Shown in pieces: positions 1 through 5,629 of a DNA stretch of 64,000 bases (the stretch's first letter is position 1; each line of letters starts with the position of its first letter). A program made the position numbers and the translations under genes. The stretch lies in contig OMYP01000010.1 in the NCBI GenBank assembly GCA_900315345.1, positions 1 to 64,000 on the forward strand, written 5' to 3'. The notes beneath the pieces are model-generated. The model did not search any database, was not told the DNA's origin, and worked only from the letters and a program-made list of their open reading frames with translations. The stretch is from an uncultured Selenomonadales bacterium (GTDB lineage Bacteria > Bacillota > Negativicutes > Acidaminococcales > Acidaminococcaceae).

Positions 1-165
1 CGTTATATGAAAAACAACTGTCCCTTTGCCTACAAGGGACTCCGCTGCGGATACAAGGGGAGCAGCAAAAGCTGCCTGCATACGCTGGCGGACTGCCGGG
101 CGCACAAGAACAGCAAGCGGTTCGGGGGATTCCCCGGCATCGATCAGAAAGGGGTCTATGTATAA
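1..165 (+). CDS. phage minor tail protein L-like, C-terminal part
   Basis: Open from the window edge, so only the last 54 residues are seen. Four cysteines lie in the pattern CPFAYKGLRCGY, then SCLHTL, ADC and RFGGFPGI. This matches the cysteine-rich C terminus of lambda gpL / BR0599-type minor tail proteins, which bind an Fe-S cluster and sit at the tail tip. An NlpC/P60 gpK-like gene and a TipJ-like tail gene follow in the usual L-K-J order, though about 330 bases of foreign-looking DNA separate L from K. Part of a decayed prophage. Confidence 0.75.
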   Translation, partial: RYMKNNCPFAYKGLRCGYKGSSKSCLHTLADCRAHKNSKRFGGFPGIDQKGVYV

Positions 166-177
166 AAAATGCAAAGT

Positions 178-210
178 AAAAAGCCCGCATGGTCCAGATG
201 CGGGCTTTTT
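178..210. terminator. bidirectional intrinsic terminator after the gpL-like gene
   Basis: A 13-bp perfect stem (aaaaagcccgcat with its complement) around a 7-base loop, with A-run and T-run on the two sides, starting 13 bases after the gpL-like stop. A terminator inside a phage tail operon suggests the next 250 bases are an independently transcribed insert. Confidence 0.85.
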
Positions 211-247
211 ACCTTGTGCTAAAAATAGGGACCAAAAAAGGAGAAGG

Positions 248-397
248 ATGGGAATTGCTCTTGGTATGGCTGAACAAAATCGTAATATGTTTGATTTTGT
301 TTACTTAATTATAATTATTCCTAATAGTATTGTCAATATTTTTTGTAAAAAATTCTTTAAAATTAAAAAAAGAAACGATGAAACGAGATGTAATTAG
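248..397 (+). CDS. small AT-rich membrane protein, possible phage moron
   Basis: A 49-residue ORF starting at ATG 248, chosen because an AAGGAG ribosome-binding site lies about 5 bases upstream. It has one hydrophobic segment (around residues 16-32, rich in I, V, L and F) followed by a lysine/arginine-rich tail. The surrounding DNA is far more AT-rich than the flanking tail genes, and a terminator precedes it. That layout is typical of a moron inserted between tail genes. No family is recognised. It could also be a chance ORF in decayed DNA. Confidence 0.4.
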   Translation: MGIALGMAEQNRNMFDFVYLIIIIPNSIVNIFCKKFFKIKKRNDETRCN

Positions 398-493
398 ACT
401 TTATGAACAACAGTATATTATAAAAGCCAATAGAATAAAAAATAATTTTAATAATATTTATTACTGATAAGAATGGAAGGGGAGGGGCTATGT

Positions 494-900
494 ATGAGGT
501 TCGTGGAACTGATCGGCGTCCCGTTTGCCAACAAGGGACGGGACAAAAAGACCGGGTTGGACTGCTATGGCCTGGTGAAAGAAGTCTATAAGGAGTACGG
601 GAAACAGATCCCGGAGTACGATGACCAGTACAAAAGCTATACCATATGGAAAAGATCAGCGAGCTGATAACAAATTACACGCAACAGTATCCCTGGCGGG
701 AAATCAAGGAACCGAAAGCCCCGTGCCTGATTGCCATGCGGTTCGGCTCCCCGGAAGGGGTGGTCAACCACACGGCGGTGTATATCGGGGAGGGGCAGTT
801 CATCCATGCCAGGGAGCGTATCGGCGTCTGCATCGACCGGATCGATAATCCGGCATGGGAACGGGTCATCGTGGGGTATTACGAATATGTAGGGGAATGA
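494..900 (+). pseudogene. phage tail assembly protein K-like NlpC/P60 peptidase, frameshifted
   Basis: Two overlapping frames together make one gpK-like NlpC/P60 cysteine peptidase, the tail-tip peptidoglycan hydrolase. The first frame carries the catalytic Cys in GLDCYGLV. The second carries the His-containing part (VVNHTAVYIGEG, FIHARE). The break is at 643-647, where an extra AT dinucleotide (ATAT) appears: removing it restores YKSYT followed by MEKISELI in one frame. ATG 494 is the best start, with GGAGGGG about 7 bases upstream. Probably non-functional. Confidence 0.7.
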
Positions 901-903
901 AAA

Positions 904-1066
904 ATGGTCACACTGGTTTTGGTAAAAAATCCGTTCAGCCCGCAGGATGGGCGGGAAGTCCGGCACATAGAATACAAAGGAACCATAGGAACCCTTCTGG
1001 AACAGAACGTGGTTTCCGGCGTGGAACTGCAGGCGACCGTCAACGGGTACGGGGTAAGTCCCGATA
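904..1066 (+). pseudogene. TipJ-like phage tail hub protein, N-terminal fragment
   Basis: Starts 3 bases after the gpK-like stop. The first ~55 residues (MVTLVLVKNPF, REVRHIEYKGT, ELQATVNGYGVSPD) resemble the N terminus of lambda-J/TipJ-like host-specificity tail proteins. Similarity stops around 1066, where the reverse-strand IS91-family transposase begins. The rest of this normally very large gene is missing from the window, so the gene was truncated at the element junction. Confidence 0.6.
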
Positions 1067-1407
1067 AAGAGATACAAGGTTTTCTGGTTAGACAAGAAAA
1101 GCGGATGCAATTCGGCAGGCACGGTAAACACAACATGGAAATAAGGAACGTTGAGCAGATCGAAACTTTGGTTTTCAATCCACCGTTCTTTTAGCAAGGA
1201 CTGGCATTTAGGACAATGCCTGTTGCGACAGGAATTGTAAGAAGGGCGCTGGTAACCGCAATGGGGGCAGTGGTCCATATGCCCGCCGAGAGCCGAGGCG
1301 CGGCAACGGCGGATTGCGCGAAACGCTTTCCACTGTTGAAGGGACATGTCGTGGGTGTTTTGGAAAGCATCTCCGTATTCGAGAAAAATATCCTGAACTT
1401 CTGGCAT
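1066..1407 (-). pseudogene. IS91-family transposase, N-terminal fragment
   Basis: Reading leftward from the ATG at 1407: VQDIFLEYGDAF, a CPHCGY zinc motif, SYNSCRNRHCPKCQ and VPYFHVVFTVP. These are the N-terminal zinc-binding and early HUH-transposase blocks of IS91 transposases. The family is about 400 residues long; only ~115 remain, and the catalytic HUH and tyrosine motifs are missing. The start lies 14 bases after the stop of the upstream recombinase gene, so the two were co-transcribed. Inactive. Confidence 0.8.
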
Positions 1408-1420
1408 AGGAACCACCCGG

Positions 1421-2272
1421 TCACGGTCGCAGGTTATCTGCAGGGCTGCCAGTACGAAATACGGTCGTGTTAGCCAGATGCAGGTACACGTTGGTCGAGT
1501 CAAGATTGGTATGTCCAAGGAGTTGCTTAATACAAAGAATATCTGTGCCGGCTTCCAGCGCATGGGTGGCGAAACAATGGCGCAGGGTATGAACGGTGCC
1601 GGGTGTTGTGATATTGGCACGGGACAGATATCTGCGGAAGAGGTTTTCAATCTGTCCGGCGCTTAAATGTCCTTCTTTTGTTTTTCCGGGGAACAAGTAG
1701 TTGCCTGAATTGGCGGGATGGCAGGTTTTCCAATATTGCCGCAGTGTCAGCAGACCGGCCTTGGAAAGGAGTGTGTAACGATCCCGGTGGCCTTTTCCCT
1801 GCCGGATGAGGATACGCATGGTAATGCTGTCGATATCGGAGACTTTCAGTTTGCATATTTCGGAAATACGCAGACCGGAGCCGTAAATGTTAATAAAGAT
1901 AGCCAGGTCGCGGATAGAATGGATAACGCTAAAGAACTGTGTAACCTGCTTTACTGTCCAAACTTTGGGAAGCGTAACGACATGTTTAAGTCTTGCAGTC
2001 CGGCGATAATTGACATCTTTTTCCAAAATGACAAGTAGCAGGAAGCGTACAGCCGCGTTATACATGTTGATGGTAGTGCCCTTGAGATCTCCGCGGCTGA
2101 TAAGGTACACGAGGTATTGCCGAAAATCGCTTTCCTCTAGCAATTCGTAGGGCTTCCCAGCCCAGTCAAGAAACAGGTTGATGGAATGCTTGTACGTTTT
2201 GTAGGTCCCGGGACTGAATCCTCGTAGCCTGACTTCGGTTTCCGGTTTTTGAAAGATTTCTTCTTTCGTCAT
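1421..2272 (-). CDS. IS91-associated tyrosine recombinase (phage integrase family)
   Basis: A 283-residue protein from the start at 2272, preferred over the longer frame because AAAGGAG lies about 10 bases upstream on the minus strand. It has an N-terminal SAM-like core-binding domain, then the catalytic domain with Arg in SGLRISE, HTLRHCFATH, and the GH...Tyr block in LLGHTNLDSTNVYLHL. All catalytic residues appear present. Such recombinases accompany IS91 transposases. The gene looks intact although its partner transposase is truncated. Confidence 0.85.
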   Translation of the reverse strand: MTKEEIFQKPETEVRLRGFSPGTYKTYKHSINLFLDWAGKPYELLEESDFRQYLVYLISRGDLKGTTINMYNAAVRFLLLVILEKDVNYRRTARLKHVVTLPKVWTVKQVTQFFSVIHSIRDLAIFINIYGSGLRISEICKLKVSDIDSITMRILIRQGKGHRDRYTLLSKAGLLTLRQYWKTCHPANSGNYLFPGKTKEGHLSAGQIENLFRRYLSRANITTPGTVHTLRHCFATHALEAGTDILCIKQLLGHTNLDSTNVYLHLANTTVFRTGSPADNLRP

Positions 2273-2404
2273 AGTAAAAAACTCCTTTGCACTTGATTTC
2301 CGCTTTAGCGGATACTTCAAGTATAAAGAAGTTTGGGTGTAAAGTTAAGAGTGAAAAGTCATCAAGTTGTCGATTACAAGAGAGTTTAGTTATAGCACGG
2401 TACT

Positions 2405-2417
2405 ACCGCGAAGCGGT
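2405..2417. repeat. small hairpin, possible IS91 terminal structure
   Basis: Perfect 5-bp stem accgc / gcggt with a gaa loop, upstream of the recombinase gene. IS91 elements carry hairpins near their terminal sequences. No direct proof that this one is the element end. Confidence 0.3.
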
Positions 2418-2546
2418 TTAGTTCAATTCCTGTTTTTCTCACCAAATATACAAATTTATCCTTGCCAATGCCGATAAACACTGGTATGATAATTATGAAC
2501 CCAGTAGTCATGCACTCTCACAAATATTTTGAAAGGGGTAATGATT

Positions 2547-2861
2547 ATGAACAAGAAAGAACTCGTTGCTGCCGCAGCAACCGCTGCCGAAATGACCCAG
2601 AAAGACGTTGAAGCCGCATTGAAAGGCCTGATTGAAGCTACCATTGCTACGGTTGCCGCAAAAGGAAAAGTACAGCTGATTGGCTTTGGCACCTTTGAAG
2701 CCCGTGATCGCGCTGCCCGTACCGGCAAGAACCCGCAGACGGGCAAACCCATCAAGATTGCCGCTGCCACTGTTCCTGCTTTTAAACCCGGCAAAGCTTT
2801 CAAAGAAGCAGTCAATGTAAAACCGGCCAAAAAGAAAGCCGCGAAAAAAGCGAAAAAATAA
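2547..2861 (+). CDS. hup: HU family DNA-binding protein
   Basis: A 104-residue histone-like protein. ATG 2547 is chosen because it gives the canonical MNKKELV start, with GAAAGGGG 8 bases upstream; an in-frame ATG lies at 2541. It has the HU signature GFGTFEARDRAARTGKNPQTG in the DNA-binding arm and a lysine/alanine-rich tail (PAKKKAAKKAKK) that extends beyond a minimal 90-residue HU. It bends and compacts the nucleoid. A terminator follows directly, so it is probably monocistronic. Confidence 0.95.
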   Translation: MNKKELVAAAATAAEMTQKDVEAALKGLIEATIATVAAKGKVQLIGFGTFEARDRAARTGKNPQTGKPIKIAAATVPAFKPGKAFKEAVNVKPAKKKAAKKAKK

Positions 2862-2870
2862 TACGTGATG

Positions 2871-2909
2871 AGATGCCCATCTTAGCGATAAGGTGGGCAT
2901 CTTTTTTTC
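2871..2909 (+). terminator. intrinsic terminator of the HU gene
   Basis: Stem agatgccca / tgggcatct, extended by weaker inner pairing, followed by seven Ts, 10 bases after the HU stop. Confidence 0.9.
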
Positions 2910-2964
2910 GGATGCTATACAACGAACGGGTCGCACAGTGGATTACATTGGCGGGTGTAATTTA

Positions 2965-2993
2965 TTGACTTGCGGCACACTGCATGGTAATAT
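2965..2993 (+). promoter_or_regulatory. sigma-70 promoter between HU and the ZIP transporter
   Basis: TTGACT (2965-2970), 17-base spacer, TAATAT (2988-2993): a near-consensus promoter. Just upstream is an inverted repeat ATTACA-8-TGTAAT (2943-2961). The predicted start near 3000 falls at the edge of the next palindrome. Confidence 0.7.
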
Positions 2994-3002
2994 TGTTGTG
3001 CA

Positions 3003-3029
3003 AGAGATTATCGCGAATCTCTTTTTTTT
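3003..3029 (+). terminator. hairpin with T-run at the predicted transcript start
   Basis: Perfect 7-bp stem agagatt / aatctct around atcgcg, followed by eight Ts. It begins almost at the predicted +1 of the promoter at 2965-2993, so it may act as an early terminator, an operator, or both. Confidence 0.55.
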
Positions 3030-3030
3030 A

Positions 3031-3062
3031 AGCCTTTAGTTAGCGTTTACTAACTAAAGGCT
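3031..3062. promoter_or_regulatory. 13-bp-arm palindrome upstream of the ZIP gene, candidate operator
   Basis: Perfect inverted repeat agcctttagttag / ctaactaaaggct separated by 6 bases, ending 48 bases before the ZIP start codon. The inner TTAGTTAG...CTAACTAA resembles DtxR/MntR-type metal-regulator sites. It has no long T-run, so it is a poor terminator. Assignment to a specific regulator is inference. Confidence 0.45.
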
Positions 3063-3110
3063 TTTCGAGCAGATTATTATGGCATTAAGAGGTTGTTTAG
3101 GGAATAAACT

Positions 3111-3908
3111 ATGGAAACTGAAATACTTCAGGGGCTTATGCTTCCGTTCGTTGGAACGGCACTGGGGTCGGCATGCGTGTTTTTTATCCGCGGAAATCTT
3201 CACTGGAAAGTGGAACGTTCTTTCACTGGATTTGCGGCCGGTGTAATGGTGGCTGCCGCGGTCTGGAGCCTCTTGATCCCGGCTATGGAGCAGTCGGCGC
3301 ATTTGGGCGGGTTTGCCTTTCTCCCGGCGGTCATCGGATTTTGGGCAGGTATTTTATTCCTGCTGTTCTTAGACCACATTATTCCTCATATTCACAGGGA
3401 AAGTAATCAGTCAGAAGGCCCGGACAGTACATTATCCCGTACTGCGAAGCTTGTGCTGGCCGTAACGCTACATAATATCCCGGAAGGGATGGCGGTCGGA
3501 GTGGTTTATGCCGGACTCCTGTCCTCGGGTTTACGACCAGGGTGTGACGGTATTAGCGGGGCATCGGCATTAGCTTTGTCTTTGGGCATAGCCATCCAGA
3601 ATTTTCCGGAAGGCGCGATTATTTCCCTGCCTTTACGAGCGGAAGGAGTGACTGACAGAAACGCTTTTTTGTATGGCGTCCTCTCTGGCATTGTAGAACC
3701 GGTTGGCGGGTATTTGACTATTCTTGCGGTTAGCTATGTGGTTCCGTTCCTGCCATATTTTCTTAGCTTTGCTGCGGGTGCTATGCTGTACGTAGTGGTG
3801 GAAGAGCTGATTCCAGAAATGAGTCAGGGTAGGCACTCGAATATTGGGACAATCATGTTTGCGGCGGGCTTTTCACTAATGATGGTGTTGGACGTAGCGT
3901 TAGGATAA
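3111..3908 (+). CDS. ZIP family metal transporter (ZupT/GufA-like)
   Basis: A 265-residue inner-membrane protein with about eight hydrophobic segments. The ZIP signature HNIPEGMAVG lies in the fourth segment (around residue 120) and the second metal-site motif NFPEGAII around residue 164. A short histidine-containing loop (HIIPHIHRE) precedes the signature, as usual in this family. It imports divalent metals such as zinc, iron or manganese. The gene stands alone; the strong palindrome and promoter upstream suggest metal-dependent control. Confidence 0.9.
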   Translation: METEILQGLMLPFVGTALGSACVFFIRGNLHWKVERSFTGFAAGVMVAAAVWSLLIPAMEQSAHLGGFAFLPAVIGFWAGILFLLFLDHIIPHIHRESNQSEGPDSTLSRTAKLVLAVTLHNIPEGMAVGVVYAGLLSSGLRPGCDGISGASALALSLGIAIQNFPEGAIISLPLRAEGVTDRNAFLYGVLSGIVEPVGGYLTILAVSYVVPFLPYFLSFAAGAMLYVVVEELIPEMSQGRHSNIGTIMFAAGFSLMMVLDVALG

Positions 3909-3910
3909 CA

Positions 3911-4066
3911 AAACCGGTATTAAGATGGGAATTTCTGGTTGAGCTGTCAAAATCAGTACTAAGATTGAAAATATCTGCTAAGGCAGCAGAATTGGCAGTA
4001 AGATAGAAAAATCCGGTAAGCTGGCAAAACAGGCACTAAGGTGGAAAGTATCGTATAAGTTACCCA
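3911..4066. repeat. degenerate tandem repeats, about 38-39 bp unit, four copies
   Basis: Four imperfect head-to-tail copies. The shared skeleton is aaaat-c-g-cactaagatggaaa, then atctggtaagctggc. Stop codons recur in the units, so the array is not coding. More diverged pieces (for example aacatcggataagatgcc) continue to about 4130, where the methyltransferase fragment begins. The array fills the gap between the ZIP gene and that fragment. Confidence 0.5.
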
Positions 4067-4135
4067 TGAGCAGACCCAACATCGGATAAGATGCCGACTT
4101 GCAGATAAGTAGGCCATAAGCTGCCACAACATCGG

Positions 4136-4522
4136 ATCCTGTTCGGCTGGAAGAAAACCGGCAAGCATGAGTGGTATACGGGACGCAAGGAATCCACGAT
4201 ATGGGAATTCGACAAGCCCCGTAAGAATGCGGATCATCCGACGATGAAACCCATTCCGTTACTGGCATACCCCATTATGAATTCCAGTATGTCCAACTGC
4301 ATCGTCTTGGATCCGTTCGGGGGCAGTGGTTCCACGCTCATCGCCTGCGAGCAGACAGACCGCATCTGCTACACCATTGAGCTGGATGAAAAATTCTGTG
4401 ATGTCATTGTCAATCGGTACATTGAACAGGTAGGAAGTTCTGAAAATGTAGAAGTCGACCGGGAAGGTCACCAAATTTCATATGAAAAGGCTCAGAGCTT
4501 AATTGATGAGGGGCTGGTGTGA
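4136..4522 (+). pseudogene. phage-type DNA adenine/cytosine methyltransferase, C-terminal fragment
   Basis: The frame from about 4136 encodes ILFGWKKTGKHEWY, ADHPTMKP and the AdoMet-binding motif DPFGGSGSTLIACE, then ELDEKFCDVIVNRY. This is the C-terminal end of a beta-class N6A/N4C methyltransferase of the kind found in prophages. The N-terminal part with the DPPY catalytic motif is absent and upstream is only repeat DNA. ATG 4244 could start a short product, but it would lack the active site. Confidence 0.7.
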
Positions 4523-4523
4523 G

Positions 4524-4844
4524 ATGGGAAATGTCAGATACACATTTCAAGACGGTATAGGCTTTGGAACTCTTGAGGACGGAACGGTTTTCCGGTTTGA
4601 TGCTGATAAAATTGATTGTATCAAGAATATTAAGTGGTATAGGAATTACAATGATGCGACTGTAAAATATTTGTATATTGCAGACAACCATGGAAAGAAA
4701 CTCCACATGTATTTGATAGACTGTCCAAAGGGATATGAGGTAGACCATATCAATTTGGACACATTGGATAACCGTTCATGCAATTTGCGGATTGTGACCC
4801 ATCAACAAAACCAAATCAACCAGGAGTTTCCGTATAATCTTTAA
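4524..4844 (+). CDS. HNH endonuclease-like protein, probably C-terminally truncated
   Basis: A 106-residue protein starting one base after the methyltransferase stop, with gagggg as ribosome-binding site. Near the C terminus it has EVDHINLDTLDNRSCNLR and THQQNQIN, the His-Asn core of HNH nucleases of the phage/AP2-associated type. Those proteins normally continue with a DNA-binding AP2-like repeat; here a stop follows immediately. It is probably a phage-derived free-standing nuclease remnant. Confidence 0.65.
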   Translation: MGNVRYTFQDGIGFGTLEDGTVFRFDADKIDCIKNIKWYRNYNDATVKYLYIADNHGKKLHMYLIDCPKGYEVDHINLDTLDNRSCNLRIVTHQQNQINQEFPYNL

Positions 4845-4881
4845 TTAAAACCAAAACTATCCGATGTAAACTGAAACGTTT

Positions 4882-4917
4882 TCCCCTTTTCTGAAAACAG
4901 AAGGGGAATTTTTTTGT
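4882..4917 (+). terminator. intrinsic terminator after the HNH gene
   Basis: Stem ttcccc-tt-ttctg with cagaaggggaa, loop aaaa, followed by a run of seven Ts. Confidence 0.85.
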
Positions 4918-4989
4918 GTCTTTTTGGTTTACCAATTAGCTATTTAAATCACATTTTGAAACCGCAGGCAAAAATTATAAAAAAGGCGC

Positions 4990-5018
4990 TTGACAATTTA
5001 TACAAGATTAAGTAGAAT
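4990..5018 (+). promoter_or_regulatory. sigma-70 promoter of the cobalamin-riboswitch operon
   Basis: Consensus TTGACA (4990-4995), 17-base spacer, TAGAAT (5013-5018). It would give a leader of about 600 nucleotides containing the riboswitch and its terminator. Confidence 0.8.
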
Positions 5019-5094
5019 TAAAAACATAAAGCTAATTAATATTAATTTCTAATTAATATTTAATTGCACTTTTATTTATGTACCTTGTCAAATA

Positions 5095-5250
5095 TATAGA
5101 TGGGTAATAGAGGCCGCAAGGCCAAGTGGGGAATCCGGTGAGAATCCGGAACTGCTACCGCAACCGTATGGGGAGTCTGGTTATCGTAGTCCTCTCACAA
5201 AGGGATAACCGGATGATGAACTCAGCCGGAGTGCCACCTATTATCGACTA
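5095..5250 (+). ncRNA. cobalamin riboswitch (B12 box)
   Basis: Contains the conserved core ggggaatccggtgagaatcc, then aactgctaccgcaaccgta, and a distal gccggagtgccacct block matching the GTCNGGAGACCTGCC element. It lies in the long leader of a TonB receptor gene, and an intrinsic terminator follows. It senses adenosyl- or other cobalamins and should repress the downstream receptor when B12 is plentiful. The 5' limit is approximate. Confidence 0.88.
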
Positions 5251-5459
5251 CCCTGTAACCTTGCGAGTACAAGCTGGGGTATTTCTGATTCAGAAGGACT
5301 GTCGCAGTGTAACTGTATGACATGCTTTTGGGGCAGTGTGTTTCGTGTTGTCAAAAACGGGGCTCATTGTCTTAGTATTGGAAATGGCGGGCGATATGTG
5401 TATCCATTTCACATACCGCTTAGTTAAATGTACCCAAATTCGCAAATTACTGTTAACAG

Positions 5460-5500
5460 CCGGTTCTTCTGAATCAACAGAAGAATCGGTTTTTTGTTTT
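5460..5500 (+). terminator. intrinsic terminator of the cobalamin riboswitch leader
   Basis: A 12-bp stem ccggttcttctg / cagaagaatcgg (one G-U pair), loop aatcaa, then T6-G-T5. It lies about 200 bases after the aptamer and 130 before the receptor gene, as expected for the expression platform. Confidence 0.85.
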
Positions 5501-5629
5501 TCTGATACTGGTTATACCTGCCAGCCGGTACTTAAAAGGAGGGATGCCTGTGAGCGCAAACCATATGAAATAAAATATCAAAAAATATTAACTTTCATTT
5601 GATATTTAGGTGAAAGGGGGCATGAATAA

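Larger units (their letters stand above)
1066..2430 (-). mobile_element. IS91-family element, truncated at its transposase end
   Basis: Reverse-strand element with a tyrosine recombinase followed by an IS91-type transposase, the usual two-gene layout of this IS91 subgroup. The transposase stops after about 115 residues at the junction with the phage tail gene, so the distal end is gone. The other end is not defined; the small hairpin at 2405-2417 is a candidate terminal structure. The boundaries are estimates from where coding similarity stops. Confidence 0.65.

Noticed and set aside
26..397. A 123-codon ORF as a single protein
   Set aside because: Its first half is the wrong frame of the gpL-like gene and crosses a strong terminator; only the part from 248 has its own ribosome-binding site.
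637..1650. A 337-codon reverse-strand ORF as one gene
   Set aside because: Only its middle is IS91 transposase. The first part is out-of-frame DNA upstream of the real start and the last part is antisense phage tail sequence past the element junction.
4244..4522. A 92-residue stand-alone methyltransferase
   Set aside because: It holds only the AdoMet-binding end. The coding similarity starts upstream of this ATG at about 4136, and the catalytic motif is missing.
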